Below, one piece after another: positions 15,101 through 23,493 of a DNA stretch of 64,000 nucleotides. Positions within the stretch are counted from its first letter, which is position 1. Every line of letters begins with the position of its first letter. A program made the translations under genes and the position numbers. The notes below the pieces were generated by a model. It worked only from the letters and a program-made list of their open reading frames with translations, had not been told where the DNA came from and made no database searches. The DNA lies in assembly GCF_024347495.1 (NCBI RefSeq), contig NZ_AP025490.1:2294001-2358000 (forward strand), given 5' to 3'. The DNA comes from Vibrio gallaecicus. GTDB taxonomy: Bacteria; Pseudomonadota; Gammaproteobacteria; Enterobacterales; Vibrionaceae.

Positions 15101-16327
15101 ATGAAAAAAAATCTATTTACGACAACGTTAATGGCTGCAGCTTTAGTATCAGGATTCGCTTGTGCTGAAGAAATTGTGCCAGAAAGCGGTGCAGAGCTAT
15201 TAATCTGGACAGATAAATCAACTGTCGATTACATGGAATATGCAGCTAAATCTTTCAACAAAGATTTCGCCCAAGATATTAAGTTCTCATTTAGAGGGCT
15301 TGCACCCATCGATTCGGCATCTCGACTTATTCAAGATGGTGGCTCAGCGCGTGTTGCTGACGTTGCCGAGATTGAACATGACCTACTAGGGCGTTTAGTT
15401 GTTGCCGGTGGCGCAATGGAAAATCTAGTCTCTGCAGACCGAATCAATAGTACATTCATGCAAAATGCTATCAGTGCGTCACAAGCAGAAGGCGGTAGTT
15501 ATGGCTTCCCTGTCAGCTTCGCAACAACGGCTCTTTTCTATAACAAAGACCTACTGCCTGAAGCGCCTGAAAACTTTGAGGAACTCATTGAGTTTTCAAA
15601 ATCCTTCAATAGTAAAAAAGAGCATAAGTACGCCTTACTTTGGGATATCCAAAATTACTATGAGTCACGTATGTTCGTCACACTCTATGGCGCTTATGAA
15701 TTTGGTAAAAACGGGACGGATGCAAAAGATATTGGCATTGACTCTAAAAAGGCTCAACAAGGTTTAGAGGCAATGAAGAAACTGCGCGTTGCTAATGACT
15801 CTAACCCTATTGATATGCGTAACCCGCAAGTTCGCCGTGGTTTATTCAGCGAAGGTAAAGTTGCCGCGATTATCGATGGTCCGTGGGCGATTCAAGGTTA
15901 TAAAAACTCAGGTATCAACTTTGGAGTTGTGCCTATGCCTAAATTAGAAGGTCAGCAGCCTCGTACTTTCTCAACAGTTAGGCTTGCCGTTGTCTCTTCC
16001 TATACTGAATACCCAAGAGCAGCTCAATTATTTGCTGACTACCTCACGACCGACAAAATGCTCAAGAAACGTTACGAAATGGCTCAAGCTATCCCGCCAG
16101 TTCAAACCGTTATGGAAGAGATTATCGTCGATGCTGACGAAGCAACTTACGCCATTATCACTCAAGGTTTCTATTCAGACGCTATGCCTTCAGTACCTGA
16201 GATGGGGTTCATTTGGTCGCCAATGGCAAGTGCAATTACGGCATTTTGGGTAAATGATAAGTCACCAAAAGACGTATTAGACCGAGCTCGCTCAATTATC
16301 GAAGAACAGATCGAACTCCAAGAGTAA
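15101..16327 (+). CDS. cymE: Periplasmic cyclodextrin/maltodextrin-binding protein (CymE/MalE-like)
   Basis: 408 residues from ATG 15101. The start was chosen because MKKNLFTTTLMAAALVSG makes a clean signal peptide (cleavage after CA near residue 22); an upstream TTG at 15086 would add five residues before it. The mature protein has the family 1 solute-binding pattern: ELLIWTDKSTVDYM at the N-terminus, YGFPVSFATTALFYNKDLLPEAPENFEEL near 133, and IIDGPWAIQGYKNSGINFGVVPMP near 257. It delivers ligand to the CymF-CymG membrane complex. First gene of a six-gene rightward operon. Confidence 0.92.
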   Translation: MKKNLFTTTLMAAALVSGFACAEEIVPESGAELLIWTDKSTVDYMEYAAKSFNKDFAQDIKFSFRGLAPIDSASRLIQDGGSARVADVAEIEHDLLGRLVVAGGAMENLVSADRINSTFMQNAISASQAEGGSYGFPVSFATTALFYNKDLLPEAPENFEELIEFSKSFNSKKEHKYALLWDIQNYYESRMFVTLYGAYEFGKNGTDAKDIGIDSKKAQQGLEAMKKLRVANDSNPIDMRNPQVRRGLFSEGKVAAIIDGPWAIQGYKNSGINFGVVPMPKLEGQQPRTFSTVRLAVVSSYTEYPRAAQLFADYLTTDKMLKKRYEMAQAIPPVQTVMEEIIVDADEATYAIITQGFYSDAMPSVPEMGFIWSPMASAITAFWVNDKSPKDVLDRARSIIEEQIELQE

Positions 16328-16336
16328 AGAGGATCT

Positions 16337-17620
16337 ATGTTGTTATCAGAGACTAAGCCGGCACCACGAGTGCCTGCTGCTCTCCTCATAATGGGGAGCA
16401 CACAACTCTTAAAAGGTCACTGGGTAAAAGGTGGCGTATTCTTAGCAATGCAGCTAATTACGTTATTGGTTTTCCCTGAGCTACTCTCTTCGCTGAAAGG
16501 GTTAGTCACTTTAGGCGACGTAGCTCAAGTGCGTAAAGGCTTTACGATCACCCAAGGCGACAACTCAGTATTTATGCTGGTAGAAGGTGTGATCGCCCTA
16601 CTCTATAGCTTCTTATTCATTTGCTTATATTTAGCCAACGTTAAAGATGCAAAAGAAACCCAAAGAACCAACCTGACTTTACGTGAACAGATCAAAGATA
16701 TTTACGACCAAAAGTTCGCATTTATCATGCTGTCCCCTGCTTTTGTAGCCAGTATTGCTTTCATCATAATGCCGATCATCATTACTGTGATGGTGTCATT
16801 TACTAACTATTCGGCGCCTCATCATATTCCACCAAGGAATCTGGTTGATTGGGTTGGTTTTAAGAATTTCTTTGCCTTATTTGAGCTTAAAATTTGGTCA
16901 AGCACCTTCTTTGGCGTGGCATCTTGGACAGTGATGTGGGCATTTTTTGCCACTATCTGTACTTGCGGTTTTGGATTTTTGCTGGCGCTTGCATTGCAAA
17001 ACAAAAACATCAAAGCAAAGAAAGCGTGGCGTTTTGTTTTCATTCTTCCTTATGCCATTCCAGCCTTTGTGACCTTGTTGATGTTCCGCCTACTTTTGAA
17101 TGGTATAGGTCCAGTTAACGCGGTATTGAATTCTTGGGGACTAGATTCTGTTGCTTTCTTATCTGACCCATTTACCGCAAAAATCACGGTTATTGCAGTC
17201 AGTGTTTGGGTCGGCGCACCTTACTTCATGCTACTTATCGCGGGTGCATTGACGAACATTCCCGAAGACCTTTACGAAGCCAGTGAAGTGGATGGAGCCA
17301 ATAAACTCCAGCAGTTCTGGGAAATAACTTTGCCTATGGTATTACACCAAGTGGCGCCATCTCTAGTGATGACCTTTGCCCATAACTTCAATAATTTCGG
17401 TGCAATTTTCCTATTAACCGAAGGTGGTCCAATAAACCCTGAATATCGATTTGCTGGTCACACCGACATCTTGATCACTTGGATCTACAAACTGACATTA
17501 GATTTCCAGCAGTACCAAATTGCTTCTGTTATCTCAATTGTTATCTTCTTATTCTTGTCTGGTATTGCTATTTGGCAGTTCCGCCGCATGAATTCCTTTA
17601 AAGACGATGTAGGTATGTAA
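16337..17620 (+). CDS. cymF: ABC sugar permease, MalF/CymF-like
   Basis: 427 residues, shorter than E. coli MalF (which has a large periplasmic loop). Two N-terminal hydrophobic segments are followed by six core TM segments after residue 130. The EAA loop reads NIPEDLYEASEVDGANKLQQ, with Glu-Ala-Ser and the invariant Gly, and contacts the ATPase. It begins 9 bases after cymE and ends 1 base before cymG. Together with CymG it forms the translocation pore for cyclodextrins or maltodextrins in the inner membrane. Confidence 0.9.
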   Translation: MLLSETKPAPRVPAALLIMGSTQLLKGHWVKGGVFLAMQLITLLVFPELLSSLKGLVTLGDVAQVRKGFTITQGDNSVFMLVEGVIALLYSFLFICLYLANVKDAKETQRTNLTLREQIKDIYDQKFAFIMLSPAFVASIAFIIMPIIITVMVSFTNYSAPHHIPPRNLVDWVGFKNFFALFELKIWSSTFFGVASWTVMWAFFATICTCGFGFLLALALQNKNIKAKKAWRFVFILPYAIPAFVTLLMFRLLLNGIGPVNAVLNSWGLDSVAFLSDPFTAKITVIAVSVWVGAPYFMLLIAGALTNIPEDLYEASEVDGANKLQQFWEITLPMVLHQVAPSLVMTFAHNFNNFGAIFLLTEGGPINPEYRFAGHTDILITWIYKLTLDFQQYQIASVISIVIFLFLSGIAIWQFRRMNSFKDDVGM

Positions 17621-17621
17621 C

Positions 17622-18455
17622 ATGGATAAGTTTATTGGAAAAATCGGTACAGCTATCGTTTACCTCTTCCTAATAACCAATGCGTTGTTAGTACTTGGAC
17701 CGGTAATTTGGACCGTTATGGCGTCATTTAAAGCGGGTAATAACTTATTTAGCTCATCGTTTACAGGGATGGAGTTTACTCTTGACCATTACCGAGCACT
17801 TTTTACCGACACGCCATATTTTGAGTGGTACAAAAATACGTTCTTCCTAGCAACCGCCAATATGGTCATTTCACTGATCGTGGTAACCATTTCAGCGTTT
17901 GTATTCTCACGTTACCGCTTCAAGGGTAAACGGAACGTAATGATGAGTATTTTAGTGTTGCAAATGTTCCCTGCGTTTCTATCAATGACCGCTATTTACA
18001 TTTTATTGTCCAAAATGGGCTTAATTGATACTTACGCTGGCTTACTGTTTGTTTACGTCACCGGCTCCCTTCCCTTCATGATTTGGCTTGTGAAAGGTTA
18101 CTTCGACGCTATCCCAACATCATTAGATGAAGCGGCCAAAATTGATGGCGCTGGTCATATGACGATTTTCTTAGAAATCATTTTACCACTAGCCAAACCT
18201 ATCCTTGTCTTTGTCGGCTTAGTTTCATTTACAGGGCCATGGATGGATTTCATTTTGCCAACGCTAATCTTGCGTAGTGAAGAAAAAATGACTCTCGCAA
18301 TTGGTATCTTCAGTTGGATTTCATCGAACTCCGCTGAGAATTTCACCTTATTTGCCGCAGGTTCTTTGTTGGTAGCCGTCCCCATCACGTTGCTATTCGT
18401 TGCAACACAAAAACACATCACCACTGGTCTCGTCAGCGGTGCAGTAAAAGAATAA
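17622..18455 (+). CDS. cymG: ABC sugar permease, MalG/CymG-like
   Basis: 277 residues with six predicted TM segments. The EAA loop is AIPTSLDEAAKIDGAGHMTI followed by ILPLAKP, the classic EAA---G---------I-LP pattern. It is tightly coupled to cymF and followed 15 bases later by the cyclodextrinase gene. Partner of CymF in the importer. Confidence 0.92.
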   Translation: MDKFIGKIGTAIVYLFLITNALLVLGPVIWTVMASFKAGNNLFSSSFTGMEFTLDHYRALFTDTPYFEWYKNTFFLATANMVISLIVVTISAFVFSRYRFKGKRNVMMSILVLQMFPAFLSMTAIYILLSKMGLIDTYAGLLFVYVTGSLPFMIWLVKGYFDAIPTSLDEAAKIDGAGHMTIFLEIILPLAKPILVFVGLVSFTGPWMDFILPTLILRSEEKMTLAIGIFSWISSNSAENFTLFAAGSLLVAVPITLLFVATQKHITTGLVSGAVKE

Positions 18456-18470
18456 CGCTAGGAATACAGC

Positions 18471-20249
18471 ATGATTACAAGAAGTTCACTTACACACTCG
18501 GCAAAGAGTGCGGACAGTTACGCCTATGATAATGAAACACTGCACCTTCGATTACGTAGTGCAAAAGGTGAAATTGAACGTGTATCCCTGTGGATAGGCG
18601 ACCCTTACCATTGGGCTGAAGGCGGTCTTGATGGTGGTAATTTAGGAGGAAGCGATGCCCACGGTTGGGTAGGTGGTAACGAAGTAGCAATGATTCACGA
18701 AGGTGAAACTGAGCACCACGACCATTGGTTTGCTGAGTTTAAGCCACCAAAACGCCGTAGCCGTTACGGATTTATTTTATACGGTAAAGAGGGAGAAAAG
18801 ATTCTTTTCGGTGAAAAACGATGCGCTGATTTATCTGAACCTAAAAAAGCAGAAACAGAACTCAGTAATTTGAGTAACTTTTATTGTTTCCCATACATCA
18901 ACCCACGCGATGTATTGAAAACACCAAATTGGGTGAAAGATACCATTTGGTACCAGATTTTCCCTGAACGATTTGCAAATGGTCGACCTGACATATCACC
19001 TATCAATGTCCAACCTTGGGGAACCGAGCCTAAATCGGATAACTTTATGGGTGGAGATTTGTGGGGCGTAATTGAAAAACTCGATTACTTACAAGATCTG
19101 GGCGTAAATGGCTTATATCTGTGCCCTATCTTTACTGCTAATGCCAATCACAAATATGACACGGTTGATTACTATAATGTCGACCCACACTTTGGCGGTA
19201 ATGAAGCGTTCAGAGCACTGGTAACAGAAGCCCACCAGCGCGGCATGAAAGTCATGTTAGATGCTGTATTTAACCATATTGGCACTCAATCTCCTTTATG
19301 GCTGGACGTTGTTGAAAAAGGAGCGGAATCTCAATACGCCGATTGGTTCTGGATTAATAAATTCCCAGTTTATCCTGATACGCCCAAAGATGAATGGGAC
19401 TTCTGGAACCTCAACTACGAAACCTTCGGCAACGTCGTTGAAATGCCAAAGTTAAATACTGAAAACGAAGAATGCCGATCGTATCTTTTAGATGTAGCCC
19501 GTCACTGGGTAGAAGAATTCAATATCGATGGCTGGCGTTTAGACGTGGCCAATGAAGTTGACCACGCCTTCTGGCGAGACTTCCGAAAAGTCGTCAAAGG
19601 AGTCAACCCAGATTGCTACATTCTTGGTGAGATTTGGCATGAAGGCATGCCTTGGCTGCGTGGTGATCAATACGATTCATTGATGAACTACCCACTAACC
19701 CAAGCCATTACCGACTACTTTGCGCTCTCTGCGTTTGATAAGCATAGCTTTATTAATGCTGTAAATACCTCGTACATGGCATACCCAAGAAACGTTAATG
19801 AAGCGATGTTTAACTTGCTTGATAGCCATGACACTACACGCATCCTTTCTCTATGCCAAGGCGATACACGTAAAGCAAAACTCGCGTATTTATTCATGTT
19901 CACTCAAGTAGGTGCACCTTGTATTTATTACGGTGGCGAAATTGGTATGGATGGCGGCCGTAGTATGGGCAGTGAGAATAATCGTAAATGCATGGAGTGG
20001 AATGTGGATAATCACGACTTAGACTTTAAGGCTTTCATCAAAGAAATGATCGCTTTACGTAAGGCTAATCCCGATTTAAACCAACCAAACCTAGACTGGG
20101 TATCTGTAAACGATGCTGACTGTATTGCTTATCGCCGAGCTGAGCACTTATTTGTTCTCAATAATAGCGAACACGACAAGCAAATTGAGCTAGAAGGACG
20201 TTCAATCTCAATCAAAGCATTTGGCTACCTTATCGAGAAAGTTCAATAA
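18471..20249 (+). CDS. cymH: Cytoplasmic cyclomaltodextrinase/neopullulanase (GH13_20 type, CymH-like)
   Basis: 592 residues with no signal peptide. Residues 1-130 form the N-terminal beta domain of this subfamily (dimerisation and ring-opening specificity). The GH13 barrel starts at about 155: region I DAVFNH (264-269), MPKLN (325-329, the subfamily hallmark), nucleophile Asp358 in GWRLDVANE, acid/base Glu387 in GEIWHE, and Asp454 in DSHD. It hydrolyses imported cyclodextrins and linear maltodextrins to maltose and glucose. Its place right after the permeases matches cymH in Klebsiella. Confidence 0.92.
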   Translation: MITRSSLTHSAKSADSYAYDNETLHLRLRSAKGEIERVSLWIGDPYHWAEGGLDGGNLGGSDAHGWVGGNEVAMIHEGETEHHDHWFAEFKPPKRRSRYGFILYGKEGEKILFGEKRCADLSEPKKAETELSNLSNFYCFPYINPRDVLKTPNWVKDTIWYQIFPERFANGRPDISPINVQPWGTEPKSDNFMGGDLWGVIEKLDYLQDLGVNGLYLCPIFTANANHKYDTVDYYNVDPHFGGNEAFRALVTEAHQRGMKVMLDAVFNHIGTQSPLWLDVVEKGAESQYADWFWINKFPVYPDTPKDEWDFWNLNYETFGNVVEMPKLNTENEECRSYLLDVARHWVEEFNIDGWRLDVANEVDHAFWRDFRKVVKGVNPDCYILGEIWHEGMPWLRGDQYDSLMNYPLTQAITDYFALSAFDKHSFINAVNTSYMAYPRNVNEAMFNLLDSHDTTRILSLCQGDTRKAKLAYLFMFTQVGAPCIYYGGEIGMDGGRSMGSENNRKCMEWNVDNHDLDFKAFIKEMIALRKANPDLNQPNLDWVSVNDADCIAYRRAEHLFVLNNSEHDKQIELEGRSISIKAFGYLIEKVQ

Positions 20250-20253
20250 CTTG

Positions 20254-21183
20254 ATGAACACTGCGATTGTTATGGGAATCTCTATTGATTCCCTACTTAC
20301 TCACTCAATAATAAGCACTTCTTTTGGTAAAGAGGTGTATCGAACAGTGCAGAAAACGGCAGAAGATAAACAAAGCCTATTTAAAAATCTCGCTGAACTG
20401 ATCACTCAAGTTAGCTGGCGATATGGGCAAGTCGCCGCAATAGGTATCAGTGCTTCTGAATATTACTCTTCAGAGTATCTACCCGCAGAGCGTGACGGCT
20501 CTCAAGACGACCATTTACCCCTAGCACAATTGGCTATTGATTTAACAAACCGTTTTAACTGTGATTGCATACTCGTCAACCACTCGCAAAGTGCCATCAT
20601 GACGGAGTTCCAACACTCAAAAAACCTTACCAATGAGACGGTATTAAGTGCCACCATTGGTGATAGCTGCGGGATCAGTTTCTACAATAAAATGAAGAAT
20701 GTTCATCACTCACTATGCGCTAATTGGGCTCATTCAACATTGCCCAACTTTCAGTGGCTCGTTGATGGCTTAACACCAATCTGTCGCTGCGGAAATGAAA
20801 CATGCATCGAACAGTTTGTCTCCGAACAAGGCATTGAACGTCAGTACCACCAAGTCGTATTGCGTGACCGAACTCTTTCACAAATCTTTGATGGTGTTGA
20901 TGAAATAGACACACATTCAACCCGAATCTATCGAACTTTTGTTGACCAACTGGCTCGTAGTTTAATTAAGCCCATCCAGTCTTTACGCCCTAGTCAGTTA
21001 ATTTTATCTGGGTCCGCAAGCGCCTATCCTTCTTTACGTAACGATTTGAAAGTCGCGCTCTATCGCAACAACGTCGCGAGTGACTTACCCGTAATCACTC
21101 AGCTACCGCAAGATGAATTCCTTTTTGCATACGGCGCTTCTCTCATCGCAATAAAAAATAACAACAATCATTTACGCTCATAG
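20254..21183 (+). CDS. ROK-family protein with degenerate catalytic site (probable sugar sensor)
   Basis: 309 residues from the ATG five bases after cymH; a TTG at 20221 inside cymH is possible but less likely. The ROK zinc motif is clear: Cys177-x-Cys179-Gly with Cys184, in ICRCGNETCIEQFVS, preceded by a conserved His160. The N-terminal phosphate loop (normally DxGGT) reads MGISIDSLLTHS, and the catalytic END segment reads VNHSQSA, so the catalytic Asp is missing. There is no N-terminal helix-turn-helix, unlike NagC/Mlc. A kinase activity is therefore doubtful. A sugar-binding regulatory partner for the TrmB-type protein encoded next is a reasonable inference. It corresponds in position to cymI. 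Confidence 0.7.
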   Translation: MNTAIVMGISIDSLLTHSIISTSFGKEVYRTVQKTAEDKQSLFKNLAELITQVSWRYGQVAAIGISASEYYSSEYLPAERDGSQDDHLPLAQLAIDLTNRFNCDCILVNHSQSAIMTEFQHSKNLTNETVLSATIGDSCGISFYNKMKNVHHSLCANWAHSTLPNFQWLVDGLTPICRCGNETCIEQFVSEQGIERQYHQVVLRDRTLSQIFDGVDEIDTHSTRIYRTFVDQLARSLIKPIQSLRPSQLILSGSASAYPSLRNDLKVALYRNNVASDLPVITQLPQDEFLFAYGASLIAIKNNNNHLRS

Positions 21184-21217
21184 TTGCAGGAATGGTAACC
21201 TTAGCAGGAAGAAAACA

Positions 21218-22036
21218 TTGAACAGTTTCAGAGGACAACCCGTGTCAGAGCTAGTGACCAAATTGATGGATTTTGGATTTACCAAAACCGATGCACTTGT
21301 TTACATTAATTTGCTGAAAAATGGCCGCTCCAGCGGATATAAAATAGCGAAAGAGATCTCTATTTCGCGATCTTCTGTCTACTCATCGATAGATAACCTC
21401 TACACCAATGGCTATATCTTTCTGTCCGATGGGGACACAAAAGAGTATGAAGCCAAATCACCCGATTTAATTTTTAGCCAAATTGAGAAGAAGACTGTAG
21501 AGAACATTAATATCCTCAAAACAGAACTTTCAAAGATGATGCTGCAAGAGGAAAAAGAATTCGTCTATAACCTCACAGGCTCTGAGAATTTACTGCAAAA
21601 AGCCAAAGAAATTATTAATCAGGCTAACCTTGAGGTTTACCTCAACACTGATTTTAATTTAGAGCTTTTTTCAAAAGAATTATGTGATGCAGTAGAGCGT
21701 GGCGTCAGAGTTATCGGTTTCTCATTCAATAAAATGGCGAAACCACATGAAAAGATAGAATTATACTCACGCTCTGAAACGGAAGAGACAGAATACCCTT
21801 CACATCGCTTTATGTGTGTGGCAGATATGAAGCTAGCCTTGATGTTTTCTCATCGTGAAGAAACTGTGGGTTTGTATGCGAATAACCGGCTGATCGTTAA
21901 GATGATTGCAGAGCATATTCATAGTGATATCTACCTAACTGAATATGAACGTTTAGAGCCTGAAAAACGCGTGCGTGTGAACACAATTCATGAACAGCAC
22001 AATTCCATGGTGCTAGATGAGCTTAAGAAACATTAA
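21218..22036 (+). CDS. TrmB-type transcriptional regulator
   Basis: 272 residues from TTG 21218, which has AGGAAG six bases upstream; GTG 21242, preceded by GAGGA at similar spacing, would give 264. The N-terminal winged helix (about 10-80) reads LMDFGFTKTDALVYINLLKNG, then SGYKIAKEISISRSSVYSSI and an EYEAKSP wing: the PF01978 (TrmB) pattern. A coiled linker and a C-terminal effector domain (about 110-265) follow. TrmB proteins are best known as archaeal regulators of maltose/trehalose ABC transporters. Here it is the last gene of the transporter operon and the obvious candidate regulator for both divergent promoters. Whether it represses or activates cannot be read from sequence. Confidence 0.85.
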   Translation: MNSFRGQPVSELVTKLMDFGFTKTDALVYINLLKNGRSSGYKIAKEISISRSSVYSSIDNLYTNGYIFLSDGDTKEYEAKSPDLIFSQIEKKTVENINILKTELSKMMLQEEKEFVYNLTGSENLLQKAKEIINQANLEVYLNTDFNLELFSKELCDAVERGVRVIGFSFNKMAKPHEKIELYSRSETEETEYPSHRFMCVADMKLALMFSHREETVGLYANNRLIVKMIAEHIHSDIYLTEYERLEPEKRVRVNTIHEQHNSMVLDELKKH

Positions 22037-22050
22037 TGGTCACATTTAAC

Positions 22051-22083
22051 AATCCGCTGAAAAATCAGCGGATTTTCTTTTTC
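22051..22083 (+). terminator. Terminator of the cymE operon
   Basis: AATCCGCTGA / TCAGCGGATT with an AAAA loop, then TTCTTTTTC. It lies 14 bases past the regulator stop codon. Confidence 0.9.
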
Positions 22084-22246
22084 TTCCATCTATGGTTTGA
22101 CTAACAATTTATTCTTTGCTGGAAAAATCATTGATGAACACTGATCTCTGGTGTTTTGATAATTAACCAGATGAGAAAAGGTAACTGCGAAGTGAAGACT
22201 GGCTGAACAACGAACTTATAAAATATCGAAAACACCCCCCAGCAGA

Positions 22247-23170
22247 TTAAGATACATTTAGGCTCACTGCCGCCTCTAACAGCTGTAAATGAATAGGTAC
22301 TAAGTCTTCATGTTGCGTTCGGTACCCTCCACCAACTACGCATCCAATCGGAATCCCTTTCTCTTTTGCTAATGCCAACATGAATAAATCACGCTTATAA
22401 ATACCTTCAGTCGTAATATTTAAGTAGCCAAGTTCATCTTCAATATGAATATCGACCCCCGCATCATAAATAATCAGATCAGGTTGATGATGTGCAATCG
22501 CCATTTTTGTCACTTGTTCAAAGCAGTTTAGGAACTCTTCGTCACCCGTATCTCTGGCTAAAGGAACGTCAAAATCAGAACTTGGCTTTCTAGCAGGAAA
22601 ATTCTTATCACAATGAAATGACACTGAAATCACGTTAGAATCGTTAGCACATAATGTAGCGGTGCCATCTCCATGATGAACATCACTATCAATAATCAGC
22701 ACTTTATCTATACCATCAAATTCTAGAGCGTGTTTCGCAGCAAGAACCAAATCGTTAACTAAACAGAAACCACTACCAAAATCATAATGTGCGTGGTGAT
22801 ACCCTCCGCTCAAATGGATAGCCAGTCCATGTTCAATCGCCAGTTCTGCCGTTAAACACGTTCCCCCTCCAGATAGTAATGTCCGTTCAATTAACTGCTC
22901 ACTCCAAGGGAAACCAATCCGCCTCATTTTAGCTGCTGGCATAGATCCTTGAACCAATAGGTCAATGTAATCAGGGCAATGAACTTGTTTAACCTGTTTA
23001 ACATCAAGCTTCTCTGGTACCACAAAATTGAACACACCCGACCACGAAGACAGTGTCTCGATTTGCTGTATTGCAGCTTCATAGAGCAACCTGTACTTAT
23101 CTATTGGATATCTGTGCCCGTCAGGCAATGGAAGTTGAGAGTAGAACGGATGATAAATAAGAGGGATCAT
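22247..23170 (-). CDS. Histone deacetylase-family (AcuC/HDAC-like) deacetylase
   Basis: 307 residues from ATG 23170; a TTG four codons upstream is possible. The Zn-dependent amidohydrolase motifs are present: GGYHHAHYDFGSGFCLVND (active-site His pair near 125), IDSDVHHGDGT with Asp and His ligands near 163, and YDAGVDIHIED with the third ligand near 240. Bacterial members deacetylate lysines, acetylpolyamines or acetoin-pathway enzymes; no acetoin, polyamine or acetyl-CoA gene is adjacent, so the substrate is open. It appears monocistronic, convergent with the sugar operon. Conserved in vibrios to my knowledge. Confidence 0.88.
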   Translation of the reverse strand: MIPLIYHPFYSQLPLPDGHRYPIDKYRLLYEAAIQQIETLSSWSGVFNFVVPEKLDVKQVKQVHCPDYIDLLVQGSMPAAKMRRIGFPWSEQLIERTLLSGGGTCLTAELAIEHGLAIHLSGGYHHAHYDFGSGFCLVNDLVLAAKHALEFDGIDKVLIIDSDVHHGDGTATLCANDSNVISVSFHCDKNFPARKPSSDFDVPLARDTGDEEFLNCFEQVTKMAIAHHQPDLIIYDAGVDIHIEDELGYLNITTEGIYKRDLFMLALAKEKGIPIGCVVGGGYRTQHEDLVPIHLQLLEAAVSLNVS

Positions 23171-23236
23171 ACAAGGTACCAAATCTGAGATACTAAAATG
23201 GTATCAGGATAAAGCTTGGATTCAACTTAATTAAAT

Positions 23237-23261
23237 GATAATAATTATCAATCAATATAAT
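23237..23261 (+). promoter_or_regulatory. Fur-box-like palindrome overlapping a promoter
   Basis: GATAAT-A-ATTATC (23237-23249) is a perfect 6-1-6 Fur core; TATAAT follows at 23256-23261. The box lies in the -35/-10 region, so iron-bound Fur would block transcription of the small ORF downstream. Confidence 0.7.
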
Positions 23262-23274
23262 TATTTGGATTTTT

Positions 23275-23406
23275 ATGAATCTTAACTACTCATTCTTCTT
23301 AGGTATACTTGCAGGTACCTTAGCGGCACTCGGTGCTTTTATAAGCTTTATGATGTTAAGTTGGCTGGCTATCGATTTTCTGATATCGGTGAACAATGTA
23401 GCTTAA
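23275..23406 (+). CDS. 43-residue hydrophobic peptide behind a Fur box
   Basis: The ORF reads MNLNYSFFLGILAGTLAALG and continues with a second hydrophobic part (FISFMMLSWLAIDFLIS), ending NNVA. This is one long or two short TM segments and nothing else. A weak GGAT ribosome site lies five bases before the ATG. A good promoter and Fur-like operator are placed correctly upstream, the main reason to believe it is expressed. I do not recognise the family. It could be a small membrane peptide induced by iron limitation. Confidence 0.6.
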   Translation: MNLNYSFFLGILAGTLAALGAFISFMMLSWLAIDFLISVNNVA

Positions 23407-23493
23407 ATGTTGGGTATGAGAATTCAGTGTATAAAAGTTAAGTGTATTAGCCAGATCTTGAATCGACTTGATAAACTTCGCTACACTTAACAT

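Noticed and set aside
8002..22246. Genomic island integrated at tRNA-Ser
   Set aside because: The locus adjoins a tRNA gene, but there is no duplicated tRNA 3' end near 22.1 kb, no integrase and no mobility gene. Position alone is not enough.
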